Assembly (NCBI RefSeq): GCF_001723285.1
Contig: NZ_LPWG01000012.1
Span: 62,001 to 126,000, forward strand
Reading direction: 5' to 3'
Length of the DNA stretch: 64,000 nucleotides
From: Methyloceanibacter methanicus
GTDB lineage: Bacteria; Pseudomonadota; Alphaproteobacteria; Rhizobiales; Methyloligellaceae
Shown: piece after piece, positions 9,900-17,594 of the stretch
Layout: every line of letters starts with the position of its first letter
How positions within the stretch are numbered: position 1 is the first letter of the stretch
Position numbers and translations under genes: made by a program
Notes under the pieces: generated by a model
Database searches by the model: none
Told to the model about the DNA's origin: nothing
Seen by the model: only the letters and a program-made list of their open reading frames with translations

Positions 9900-10730
9900 A
9901 TGCTGGACACTCGGATAGAAGATGAGGGGCAGTCTAACGCTGGCGTGCAGCGTTACCGGGCCCTTTTCATTTCCGACATTCACCTTGGCACCAAGGCTTG
10001 CCAGGCTGAAGCCTTTCTGGACTTTCTGAAAACGCACAAGGCGCCGCGAATCTACCTCGTGGGCGACATCGTAGACTTCTGGCGCATCCGGCGCGGGGTC
10101 TACTGGCCGCAGCCCCATAACGATGTCCTGCAAAAGCTCCTGCGTGAGGTTCGGAAAGGTACCGAGCTCATCTACATCCCGGGCAATCACGACGAGGCCA
10201 TGCGCGAATATTGCGGGTCGCAGTTCGGCGGCGTCGTGATCGAGCGGCAGACGATCCATACGGGCGCGGACGGGCGCCGCTATTTGATCATGCATGGCGA
10301 CGAGTTCGACGTGGTGGTGCGCTATGCCAAATGGCTGGCCTTTCTTGGAGATTGGGGCTATGTCACGGCCCTGTGGTTCAACACCCATCTCAACGTGGTG
10401 CGCCGCTGGTTCGGAATGCCCTATTGGTCGCTTTCGGCCTATCTGAAATACAAGGTCAAGCGGGCTGTGAATTTCATTGGTGAGTTTGAGCACGCTCTGG
10501 CGCAGGAAGCGCGCCGGACGGGCACCCAGGGCGTGATCTGCGGCCATATCCACCATGCCGCTATGCGCCAGCTCGAAGACGTGGTTTATATTAACACGGG
10601 CGATTGGGTCGAGAGCTGCACGGCAGTCGTTGAGACCGAAGAAGGAGACTTCCAGATCATCCGTTGGAATCCTCATACCGGCGTGCGTGAGCCCGAGACT
10701 TCCTCCAAGGAGCTTGAGGCGGCCGCCTAA
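9900..10730 (+). CDS. LpxH-like metallophosphoesterase (UDP-2,3-diacylglucosamine diphosphatase family)
   Basis: Calcineurin-like phosphoesterase of about 276 residues with the two-metal motifs in order: FISDIHLG, GDIVDFWRIR, PGNHDE, IMHGDEFD and CGHIHHA. This is the LpxH family pattern, but alphaproteobacteria generally use LpxI for the lipid A step, so this paralogue may act on another lipid or nucleotide-sugar diphosphate. ATG 9900 is preferred; a GTG at 9849 in the same frame would add 17 residues. Its TAA shares the A with the next gene's ATG, so it forms a tight pair with the glycosyltransferase and both probably work on one glycolipid pathway. Confidence 0.82.
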   Translation: MLDTRIEDEGQSNAGVQRYRALFISDIHLGTKACQAEAFLDFLKTHKAPRIYLVGDIVDFWRIRRGVYWPQPHNDVLQKLLREVRKGTELIYIPGNHDEAMREYCGSQFGGVVIERQTIHTGADGRRYLIMHGDEFDVVVRYAKWLAFLGDWGYVTALWFNTHLNVVRRWFGMPYWSLSAYLKYKVKRAVNFIGEFEHALAQEARRTGTQGVICGHIHHAAMRQLEDVVYINTGDWVESCTAVVETEEGDFQIIRWNPHTGVREPETSSKELEAAA

Positions 10731-11803
10731 TGCACATTCTCGTCGTCACCGACGCCTGGTTTCCCCAGGTCAACGGGGTTGTGCGCACCTACGAGCGGCT
10801 GGCGCAGGAAATTCCCAAATTCGGCGCGGAGATCAGTTTCCTCGTTCCTTCGCAATTCCGCACGCTTCCCTGTCCCACCTATCCGGAAATCCGGCTCGCG
10901 CTGGCGACGCCCGGTATGGTCGACCGCTATATCGAGGGCGTCGGGGCGGATTTCGTGCACATCGCGACGGAAGGGCCGCTCGGTCTTCTGGCGCGGAGCT
11001 ATTGCCGCAAGCACAAGCGTCCCTTCACCACGAGCTATCACACGCGCTTTCCCGAATATATTTCGGCGCGCCTGCCAATCCCTGAGTCCTGGGGTTACAG
11101 CTTCCAGCGCCGCTTCCACAATAGCGGTGCCGGCATGTTCGTGGCCGCGCCCTCGGTGGAAGAGGACCTGGAGGCCAAGGGCTTCCAGCGCATGATGCGC
11201 TGGACGCGTGGCGTCGACGTGGATCTGTTCCGGCCGCGCAACGTGCGGCTCTACGGGCAGGGGCCTGTCTTCATCTATGTGGGCCGTGTGGCCGTCGAGA
11301 AGAATATCGAGGCCTTTCTCAAACTCGATCTGCCGGGCCGCAAAGTGGTCGTCGGCGGTGGCCCTCAGCTTGCCGAACTCAAGCGCGCCTATCCGGACGT
11401 GCTCTTCACGGGCCCCAAGGAAGGCCTAGACTTGGCCGAGGCCTATGCCTCGGGCGATGTGTTCGTGTTCCCTAGCCTGACCGACACGTTCGGCCTTGTC
11501 CTTTTGGAGGCGCTTGCCTGCGGGGTTCCGGTCGCCGCCTATCCCGTCCACGGTCCCAAGGACGTGGTGGACGATCCGGAGGCCGGCGTGCTCGATCCCG
11601 ACCTCAGGACCGCGGCCCTCAAGGCGCTGGACCTCAGCCGCGACGCGGCACGGTCCCATGCCTTGAACTTCAGCTGGGAGAACTCCGCGCAGCAGTTTCT
11701 CGACAATGTGCTCGCGGCCCACAATCTCGGCCTGCCCGAACGGCGCCGGCTCCTGCCGCGCTTGCGGCCGAAAATGCTGATGCGGAAGAAGACGGCCGCT
11801 TAG
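10730..11803 (+). CDS. Glycosyltransferase family 4 protein
   Basis: A 357-residue GT-B glycosyltransferase. The N-terminal domain starts ILVVTDAWFPQVNGVVRTY, typical of the MgtA/PimB-like mannosyl- or glucosyltransferases that modify glycerolipids. The C-terminal donor-binding domain has FIYVGRVAVEKNI and the EX7E-type segment TDTFGLVLLEALACGVPV. It overlaps the upstream phosphoesterase by one base. Substrates are inferred to be an NDP-hexose and a membrane lipid. Confidence 0.88.
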   Translation: MHILVVTDAWFPQVNGVVRTYERLAQEIPKFGAEISFLVPSQFRTLPCPTYPEIRLALATPGMVDRYIEGVGADFVHIATEGPLGLLARSYCRKHKRPFTTSYHTRFPEYISARLPIPESWGYSFQRRFHNSGAGMFVAAPSVEEDLEAKGFQRMMRWTRGVDVDLFRPRNVRLYGQGPVFIYVGRVAVEKNIEAFLKLDLPGRKVVVGGGPQLAELKRAYPDVLFTGPKEGLDLAEAYASGDVFVFPSLTDTFGLVLLEALACGVPVAAYPVHGPKDVVDDPEAGVLDPDLRTAALKALDLSRDAARSHALNFSWENSAQQFLDNVLAAHNLGLPERRRLLPRLRPKMLMRKKTAA

Positions 11804-11811
11804 GCCGACCC

Positions 11812-11846
11812 CAAAAAGATGCGGCCCGGTGGGGGAACCGGGCCGC
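11812..11846 (-). terminator. Intrinsic terminator of small RNA A
   Basis: Perfect 10-bp stem GCGGCCCGGT (11821-11830) with ACCGGGCCGC (11837-11846), six-base loop, followed on the minus strand by ATCTTTTT. It lies 18 bases after the convergent glycosyltransferase stop. Confidence 0.75.
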
Positions 11847-11896
11847 TGCATGGGTCATGCGTCAGTTTAGGGGACGCGTTGGGGGATCTTGCGTCT
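11812..11896 (-). ncRNA. Candidate small RNA A (tandem copy 1)
   Basis: Predicted ~85-nt minus-strand transcript starting near 11896, seven bases past a CTTGAAA/ACCATCT promoter, and ending in an intrinsic terminator. The core has GACGCAAG, CCCCCAA, CGCGTCCCC and AAACTGACGCATGA in order. GACGC can pair with GCGTC on either side, giving two mutually exclusive small hairpins whose loops expose C-rich sequence. It shares this core, its promoter boxes and its terminator architecture with copy B 190 bases upstream on the same strand, while the spacers between these elements have diverged. That pattern of conservation is the main evidence for a real RNA gene. Targets are unknown; C-rich loops could pair with Shine-Dalgarno regions. 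Confidence 0.6.
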
Positions 11897-11902
11897 ACCC
11901 AC

Positions 11903-11931
11903 AGATGGTTCGGGCGCCCCCGGCTTTCAAG
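11903..11931 (-). promoter_or_regulatory. Sigma-32 (RpoH)-like promoter of small RNA A
   Basis: On the minus strand: CTTGAAA (11925-11931), 14 bases, then AACCATCT (11903-11910). The family consensus is CTTGAAA, 11-15 bases, CCCCATNT. The second box matches 6 of 8. The boxes are conserved with copy B although the spacer between them is not. Confidence 0.5.
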
Positions 11932-11995
11932 TGTGCCCCGATCTTTATTTTGACCCGCCACCGAACAAAGACCGCCAAGACAGAAACCGCCGAGC

Positions 11996-12035
11996 CAAAA
12001 GAAAACGGCCCGGTTGGGGGGGAACCGGGGCCGTT
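11996..12035 (-). terminator. Intrinsic terminator of small RNA B
   Basis: Arms at 12004-12015 and 12023-12035 pair with one bulged base; on the minus strand the hairpin is followed by TTTTCTTTT. Confidence 0.72.
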
Positions 12036-12086
12036 CGCATTTTCATGCGTCAGTTTGGGGGACGCGTTTGGGGGAAACTTGCGTCC
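11996..12086 (-). ncRNA. Candidate small RNA B (tandem copy 2)
   Basis: Predicted ~90-nt minus-strand transcript starting near 12086. It holds the same core as copy A: GACGCAAG, then CCCCCAAACGCGTC, CCCCCAAAC and TGACGCATGA, with CCCCCAAAC present twice. It ends in a hairpin (AACGGCCCCGGTT with AACCGGGCCGTT, one bulge) and TTTTCTTTT. It lies about 95 bases after the stop of the CheZ-like gene on the same strand but has its own promoter-like boxes. The arrangement of two homologous RNAs, each with promoter and terminator, resembles known tandem rhizobial sRNAs such as AbcR1/2, but homology to those was not seen. Confidence 0.6.
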
Positions 12087-12092
12087 CGCCAG

Positions 12093-12121
12093 AGATGGGT
12101 AGGCAGCCAAGTGCTTTCAAG
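12093..12121 (-). promoter_or_regulatory. Sigma-32 (RpoH)-like promoter of small RNA B
   Basis: On the minus strand: CTTGAAA (12115-12121), 14 bases, then ACCCATCT (12093-12100), a 7 of 8 match to CCCCATNT at allowed spacing. A housekeeping reading (TTGAAA, 17 bases, CATCTC) has a poor -10, so the heat-shock reading is preferred. Confidence 0.52.
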
Positions 12122-12181
12122 AGCCGGTGCGCATTTTTCCAGCGCACCGCCACAACATATTGAAATGTAATATGGAATGTC

Positions 12182-13162
12182 TCACCCAAAGAGTGAGGCA
12201 CGCTGCGTTGCGCGAAGCTCTTCCAGCGCCAGCGGCCCGGGTCTTTCGAATGGCCGCTGGAATGGCCGCGCACCGTTGGAAAGCGTATCTGCGGCCTCAC
12301 GCACCTCGGCCAGGTCAACGCCTTCGCCGGCAGCGGGTTCTTCGGCCACGTCCTGGGCCGCCGCAGACTCCAGTCCGCCTATGGTCTCTGCGAGGTCTTC
12401 CATCGGCACGAGCCGATTGGTCCGCAGTGTCTTGTGCATGGGGCTTCCCGGTGCCTCGGGGCCGGTCCGCGAGGCAGTCATCTCGAGCGCATCGCTCACA
12501 TCGAGTGCATTTGCCGCATCCAGAAGGTTCTGAGTTTCATGGTCGCTCCAGTCATCGATCAGCGCATCGATGCGGCGCTCCATATCGCGCAACAGGCGCA
12601 TCGCTTCAGCGCTCTTCTGCCCCGCGATCTCCTGGCGCGCGCAGGCCGTGTAGATGGCTACGGCGCTCTCATCCAGCATGTCGCAATGCTCTGGCGCGAC
12701 TCCTTCCTCGCGCAGCGTCCACGATACGTTTTGAATCTCTTCCAAGGCCATCAGCACATCCGACGTGGCATGGGTCGCGGCCTCGACGATCTGCTCGAAG
12801 GCGCAAGGCGCCGCACGCGGGTCGCCGCCGGGGAGGCCTACGAGGCCAAGTCCGCCGATCTCCCGCCGCATTTCGCTGATGGTTTCGCTCATCGCCACGA
12901 GTTCGGAGATGAGGGCCAGGGGGAGGCTCTTCCGCGCCGGTTCGACCGAAACGCCGTCGAGACGCCCGACCGTATCGAGCAGCAATTCAACTTCCGGTGT
13001 GGGGTGCTGGCGCGCATAGTCCGCCAGAAATCGGCGGCCGAGTTCGGTACTCTTGAGCGTAGCCTCGAGCGTAGCGTAGTCACCATCCTCAGCCGCGTCG
13101 GGCTGCGGGCCGCTACGACCTTGGAGTAGGGACTGTGAGGCGCTGTCGGCGCGTTTCAGCAT
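12182..13162 (-). CDS. CheZ-like / uncharacterised chemotaxis-associated protein
   Basis: A 326-residue soluble helical protein. Residues roughly 35-60 contain TELGRRFLADYARQHPTPEV, and the middle has an ATSDVLMALEEIQNVSWTLRE segment followed by CARQEIAGQKSAEA. This is the layout of the diverged CheZ-like proteins of alphaproteobacteria, where the usual DLTGQ of CheZ appears here as EIAGQ. No chemotaxis gene is adjacent and phosphatase activity is not established, so 'CheZ-like' is a tentative family call. The C-terminus is acidic and low in complexity. It reads toward the small RNA pair. Confidence 0.5.
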   Translation of the reverse strand: MLKRADSASQSLLQGRSGPQPDAAEDGDYATLEATLKSTELGRRFLADYARQHPTPEVELLLDTVGRLDGVSVEPARKSLPLALISELVAMSETISEMRREIGGLGLVGLPGGDPRAAPCAFEQIVEAATHATSDVLMALEEIQNVSWTLREEGVAPEHCDMLDESAVAIYTACARQEIAGQKSAEAMRLLRDMERRIDALIDDWSDHETQNLLDAANALDVSDALEMTASRTGPEAPGSPMHKTLRTNRLVPMEDLAETIGGLESAAAQDVAEEPAAGEGVDLAEVREAADTLSNGARPFQRPFERPGPLALEELRATQRASLFG

Positions 13163-13235
13163 GGCGGGAGAAGTCTAGCTGATTCGAAGTTGCACCCGAA
13201 GGTAGCAATCGTCGTAGAGGGAACGGTTAACGACC

Positions 13236-14501
13236 ATGAGCGGCCCTGTGTCACCGCCGACTGCCAGGCAAACCACGCGCCGCTCGCTCGCCTGGCGGCT
13301 TGGGTTTCTCTATGCCGTGCTCTTCCTGATCATCGGTTGCTACCTGCCGTATCTGCCGGTCTGGCTGAAGTGGCGCGGCTTCACGGCCGATCAGATCGCC
13401 ATTCTGCTCGCGACCCCGCTGTTCGGCCGCATTGTCATCGCGCCGTCGATCAGCTTCGTCGCGGACCGGCTGGGAGACCGGCGCTTCGTGCTCGTCCTGT
13501 CCGCCTGGGGGTCGCTCATCGCCTATGGCGCGCTTTGGGTCTCCAGCGGGTTCTGGCAGATGTTCATCGCGATGGTCCTCGTGGCCTTGGCATCGACCAC
13601 GCTGATGCCCTTGACCGAGACGATTGCCATCACTGGCATTCGTCGCGCCAGGCTCGACTACGGACAGGTCCGGCTCTGGGGCTCGCTCAGTTTCATCGCG
13701 GCCAGTCTTGGGGTCGGCGTGGTCATTCAGCAGGCTGGCGCTGGGCTCGTTCTGCCTCTGCTTATGGGCGCGGCGGCTTCTTCGGCACCTATTTCATTCC
13801 GCGCGACTTGGCCGTCACGCACCGCGCCGGATCCGCGGCGGACAGCACGCAGCCGCGGCGCTGCCTCACCGATGCGGTCGCGCTTGTGCCGTGCGCCGCT
13901 GTTTCTCGTGTTTCTCGTCGGGACCAGCTTGATCCACGGCAGCCACGCGATGCTCTATGCCTTCGGTTCGCTCCACTGGCGCGCACAAGGCTTTACCGGG
14001 GGCACGATCGGCGCGCTCTGGTCGATTGGCGTCATCGCGGAGGTTCTGCTCTTCGCCGTGTCCGGCCGCATCATTGGCCGCATCGGGTCCGCGCGCCTGC
14101 TCGTGCTGGCGGGTTTCATGACGGCGCTCCGCTGGAGCTTCATGGCGTTCGACCCGCCGCTCTGGGCCACGGTGATCCTGCAGACGCTGCACGCGATGAG
14201 TTTCGGTGCCGCGCATCTTGCCGCCATCCACTTTCTGACCCATGCCGTGCCGGAGGACCGCTCCGCTACCGCGCAAGGACTCTTTTCAGCCGTGGTCGCG
14301 GGGCTTGTGATGGGAACCGCCACGCTCGCCTGCGGACCCCTCTACGGAAGCCTTGGTGGCGAAGCCTACGCGGTCATGGCTGTCGTGGCCGCAACCGGGA
14401 CCGTCGCGGCCATGGTGCTGCGCCGGCGTTGGGACGGCGGCCTCGTTGTGGGACACGCCAACGCGGAGGTTCATCCCCACAGCGCGGGCGAAGGCGGATA
14501 G
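13236..14501 (+). CDS. MFS transporter (HcaT / 3-phenylpropionate-permease-like), with two compensating frameshifts
   Basis: About 421 residues with twelve hydrophobic segments and the N-terminal pattern CYLPYLPVWLKWRGF, LLATPLFGRIVIAP, typical of the MFS_1-like/HcaT group. Between about 13768 and 13883 the natural reading lies in the neighbouring frame (GGFFGTYFIPRDLAVTH and LTDAVALV), after which the original frame resumes at APLFLVFLVGTSLIHGSHA. One missing and one extra base explain this. Without correction about 38 residues of the central loop and sixth segment are scrambled. The 3' end overlaps the convergent epimerase gene by 31 bases. Substrate is unknown. Confidence 0.82.
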   Translation: MSGPVSPPTARQTTRRSLAWRLGFLYAVLFLIIGCYLPYLPVWLKWRGFTADQIAILLATPLFGRIVIAPSISFVADRLGDRRFVLVLSAWGSLIAYGALWVSSGFWQMFIAMVLVALASTTLMPLTETIAITGIRRARLDYGQVRLWGSLSFIAASLGVGVVIQQAGAGLVLPLLMGAAASSAPISFRATWPSRTAPDPRRTARSRGAASPMRSRLCRAPLFLVFLVGTSLIHGSHAMLYAFGSLHWRAQGFTGGTIGALWSIGVIAEVLLFAVSGRIIGRIGSARLLVLAGFMTALRWSFMAFDPPLWATVILQTLHAMSFGAAHLAAIHFLTHAVPEDRSATAQGLFSAVVAGLVMGTATLACGPLYGSLGGEAYAVMAVVAATGTVAAMVLRRRWDGGLVVGHANAEVHPHSAGEGG

Positions 14502-15490
14502 ACCTTGCCCTCGCCATAGGCGAGCGGGTCGTCCCGGTCGCGCGCGAGCAGGAGCGGGCCGTCAAGGTCCACCCAGTCGGCAGTCTGCGCGACGAGGATT
14601 GCCGGCGCCATGGCAAGCGACGTGGCAACCATGCTGCCGACCATGATCTTGAGGCCGCGCGCGCGGGACGCATCCACCATGCGCAGCGCCTCGGTGAGGC
14701 CGCCGGTCTTGTCGAGTTTGATGTTGACGGCGTCGTAAAGCCCCGCGATCTCGTCGAGCGAGGCGGTGTCATGCGCCGACTCATCGGCGCATATGGGAAC
14801 GTCATGGACGAGTTGGGCGAGCGCGCGGTCTTCGCCGGCCGGAAGCGGTTGCTCCACGAGTTCGATGCCGGTCTCGGCCGCCACGGCCAGGAGGTGCGCG
14901 GCCTCATCCGGGCGCCACGCCTCGTTCGCATCGACGATCAGGCGCGCATCGGGAACAGCCTGACGCACAGCCCGCATGCGGATCGCGTCGTCCGCGCCGC
15001 CCAGTTTGAGTTTCAGCAGCGGATGGGCGGAGGCGTCCTTCGCTTGCGCAGCCATGATCTCCGGCGCACCCAGCGAGATCGTATAGGCTGTGGGGACCGC
15101 CTTCAGCGGCGCGAGGCCTGCAAGTTCGGCGGCAGTGCATCCCGCCTGTTTGGCCGCGAGGTCCCACAAGGCGCAGTCGACGGCATTGCGCGCCGCACCC
15201 GCCGGCAGAACCCGCTCAAGCCGCGTCCGGTCCAGGCCTTGCGCGAGGGACGGGCGCAGGATCTCGATTGCGGCGACCACCCCTTCGACGCTTTCGCCAT
15301 AGCGCGCATAGGGAACGCATTCGCCCCGGCCGGACCAAGTCCCGTCCCCGATCTCCACCAGGACGACGGCCGCTTGCGTTTTCGATCCGCGCGCAATGGT
15401 AAAATGGCCGCGGATGGGCCAGTGTTCCACGCTGACAGAGAGGGTCAGCGGCTGGCCGCCGCCTATGCTCTCGGCGCGTTCACATGCCAT
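14471..15490 (-). CDS. Dipeptide epimerase (L-Ala-D/L-Glu epimerase, enolase superfamily)
   Basis: About 339 residues of the muconate-lactonizing subgroup. Motifs in order are the N-terminal capping region GRGECVPYARYGES, LLKLKLGG (catalytic KxK), LIVDANEAW (metal Asp), VEQPLP (metal Glu), CADESAH (metal Asp) and VNIKLDKTGGLTEA (second catalytic Lys). Such enzymes epimerise L-Ala-D-Glu from murein recycling; a VanX-type D-Ala-D-Ala dipeptidase is also in this window. ATG 15490 is preferred; upstream in-frame starts would add a poorly conserved leader. Confidence 0.88.
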   Translation of the reverse strand: MACERAESIGGGQPLTLSVSVEHWPIRGHFTIARGSKTQAAVVLVEIGDGTWSGRGECVPYARYGESVEGVVAAIEILRPSLAQGLDRTRLERVLPAGAARNAVDCALWDLAAKQAGCTAAELAGLAPLKAVPTAYTISLGAPEIMAAQAKDASAHPLLKLKLGGADDAIRMRAVRQAVPDARLIVDANEAWRPDEAAHLLAVAAETGIELVEQPLPAGEDRALAQLVHDVPICADESAHDTASLDEIAGLYDAVNIKLDKTGGLTEALRMVDASRARGLKIMVGSMVATSLAMAPAILVAQTADWVDLDGPLLLARDRDDPLAYGEGKVYPPSPALWG

Positions 15491-15591
15491 CTCAGCTTTA
15501 TTTCTCCATAGATTTCGGCCAAAACGGTCCATCTGAATTTGCGCCGACTGCCACAAAGAAGCTTAGATTCTGAGCCAGGCCAAGCCCTTAC

Positions 15592-16767
15592 ATGCTAAAG
15601 CGCGACAATCAATTCGTCCTTCAGACCGAAACCGAGGCCCCGGGATTTCGCGTCGAGTTGCGCGGCACCACCTTTCGCCTGGTCGCGACCGGGGCATGGA
15701 CGATCACGGAGGCCACGGTTCTGGATCAGGAACTCCAGCGCCTGAAGGTCCCGATCCCGCCCTCGCCGGACTTCACGGGCGAGATGGACATCTCAGGCAT
15801 CGCCGAGATCGACACGGCGGGCGCGTGGTTGCTGCAGCGGACGGCGGGGGCCTGGCAGCGCGGCGGCTTGAAGACGCGCTATGCGGGCGCCACGGACAGC
15901 TTTCGCATCCTCATCGAGGAAGTCCATCGCCGCGGACAAGCCGAAAAGCCGGACATCGACACGGTCACGCCGTTCAAGCATTTTCTCGAAACGACCAAGA
16001 CCAGCCTGGCGGGTATCTGGCGCGACACGCTCGCGTTGACGTCGTTTCTGGGCGAGGTCTCCGCTGCATCCGTCCGTCTGATCCGGGAGCCCTGGCGATT
16101 TCGCCCGGTGTCGTTCATCCACCATCTCGATCACGCGGGCCTGCGCGCTCTGCCGATCATTTTTCTGATCTGCTTTCTGATCGGTGCGGTGGTCATGCAG
16201 CAGGGCGTGGTTCAGCTCGCTTATTTCGGCGCGGAACCCATGGCGGTGAACATGGTCGCCATTCTCTCGTTGAGAGAAGTCGGCATCTTGCTGACGTCGA
16301 TCATGGTCGCGGGCCGCTCCGGCTCGGCCTTCACGGCCGAGATCGGGTCCATGAAGATGCGCGAAGAGATCGACGCCATGCGGACGCTCGGAATCGATCC
16401 GATGGATACGCTCGTGCTGCCGCGCGTCGCGCTTGGTCGTCGCATTGCCGCTGCTCACCTTCATGGGCGACATGGCCGCGCTTGCCGGCGGCGGCGCCAT
16501 GGCCTGGGTCATGCTGGGGCTCGACCCGCCGATCTATATCGACAAGCTGCAAGAGATCATCAGCTTTCGCCATTTCATGGTCGGCATGATCAAGGCGCCG
16601 TTCGCGGCCGTCGTCATCGCGCTGGTCGGCTGTCTCGAGGCCTGCGCGTTGCAGGCAGTGCCGAGTCCCTCGGGAGCCATGTGACCTCGGCCGTGGTCAA
16701 GGCGATCTTTCTCGTCATCTGCATCGACGGCATCTTTGCCATGTTCCTCGCGGGGATCGGCCAGTGA
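15592..16767 (+). CDS. mlaE: MlaE-family ABC permease with N-terminal STAS domain, with two compensating frameshifts
   Basis: Inner-membrane subunit of an MCE/Mla phospholipid transporter. Residues 1-115 form a STAS-like domain (MDISGIAEIDTAGAWLL), so the MlaB function is fused to the permease. The permease core follows: LPIIFLICFLIGAVVMQQGV, LREVGILLTSIMVAGRSGSA and EIGSMKMREEIDAMRTLGI. From about 16437 to 16655 the true reading moves to the next frame (LPLLTFMGDMAALAGG, AWVMLGLDPPIYIDKLQE, FAAVVIALVGCLEA) and then returns for SLGSHVTSAVVKAIF. One extra and one missing base explain this. The stop overlaps the GTG start of mlaF. Confidence 0.88.
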   Translation: MLKRDNQFVLQTETEAPGFRVELRGTTFRLVATGAWTITEATVLDQELQRLKVPIPPSPDFTGEMDISGIAEIDTAGAWLLQRTAGAWQRGGLKTRYAGATDSFRILIEEVHRRGQAEKPDIDTVTPFKHFLETTKTSLAGIWRDTLALTSFLGEVSAASVRLIREPWRFRPVSFIHHLDHAGLRALPIIFLICFLIGAVVMQQGVVQLAYFGAEPMAVNMVAILSLREVGILLTSIMVAGRSGSAFTAEIGSMKMREEIDAMRTLGIDPMDTLVLPRVALGRRIAAAHLHGRHGRACRRRRHGLGHAGARPADLYRQAARDHQLSPFHGRHDQGAVRGRRHRAGRLSRGLRVAGSAESLGSHVTSAVVKAIFLVICIDGIFAMFLAGIGQ

Positions 16768-17564
16768 TCGTCGAGGATGGCCGTGAAGTCGTGATCCGCG
16801 TGCGCGGGCTCGCCAAGAGCTTCGGCAGCCATCAGATTTGGGAATCCCTCGACCTCGACGTCTATCGCGGCGAGATCCTGGCCATCGTCGGCGGATCGGG
16901 CCAAGGCAAGTCCGTGCTGATGCGCGTGATCACCGGCCTCGTCCAACCGGACGCCGGGATCGTCACGTTGTTCGGTATCGAAGAGCATGCGCTGACCCCC
17001 GAGGCCCGTCTCGCGATCGAACAGCGCTGGGGCATCCTGTTTCAGGACGGCGCCTTGTTTTCATCGCTCACCGTACTGCAGAACATCCAGGTCCCCATGC
17101 GTGAGCACCTGGACCTGCCGCAGTCGATGATGGACGACCTTGCGTTCCTCAAACTGTCCATGGTCGGCTTGCCGCCGGAAGCCGCGCACAAGTTCCCGTC
17201 CGAACTCTCCGGCGGCATGCGCAAGCGCGCAGGCCTGGCGCGCGCGCTCGCGCTAGACCCTGAGATCGTGTTCCTGGACGAGCCCACGGCCGGTCTCGAC
17301 CCGATTGGCGCCACAGAGTTCGATCACCTTATTCGCAAGCTGCAACAGACACTTGGGCTTACGGTCTATATGGTGACCCACGACCTTGATACGATCTTCA
17401 CGGTGTGTGACAGGGTGGCCGTCCTGGCGGACAAGAAGATCGTCCGGACTGGGTCGCCCGCAGAGCTTCAAAGCAAGCCCGATCATCCGTGGATCGAAGA
17501 GTATTTCTGTGGTGAACGCGCGCGCGCCGCGAGTCCCGCCGAAGAGCGGCGGGTGGCCGGCTGA
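16764..17564 (+). CDS. mlaF: ABC transporter ATP-binding protein MlaF
   Basis: The 266-residue ATPase of the Mla-type lipid transporter. Walker A is GGSGQGKSV, the signature is LSGGMRKRAGLARAL, Walker B is IVFLDEPTAGLDP, and the switch His is in VTHDLDTIF. The GTG start (16764) overlaps the mlaE stop as GTGA, implying translational coupling. Confidence 0.94.
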   Translation: MIVEDGREVVIRVRGLAKSFGSHQIWESLDLDVYRGEILAIVGGSGQGKSVLMRVITGLVQPDAGIVTLFGIEEHALTPEARLAIEQRWGILFQDGALFSSLTVLQNIQVPMREHLDLPQSMMDDLAFLKLSMVGLPPEAAHKFPSELSGGMRKRAGLARALALDPEIVFLDEPTAGLDPIGATEFDHLIRKLQQTLGLTVYMVTHDLDTIFTVCDRVAVLADKKIVRTGSPAELQSKPDHPWIEEYFCGERARAASPAEERRVAG

Positions 17565-17594
17565 GCGGCGCGAGGTTCTTTTTAAGAGGGTCCG

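Larger units (their letters stand above)
11812..12121 (-). repeat. Diverged direct duplication of promoter-RNA-terminator units
   Basis: Two units, 11812-11931 and 11996-12121, repeat with a 190-base offset. Promoter boxes, the ~45-base core and the terminator stem are alike; spacer and linker sequence is not. This 378-base gap (11804-12181) holds no protein gene. Confidence 0.75.

Noticed and set aside
13190-15511. A 773-codon plus-strand frame through the MFS gene and the epimerase
   Set aside because: It only joins the frameshifted MFS segment to antisense of the epimerase; no continuous protein.
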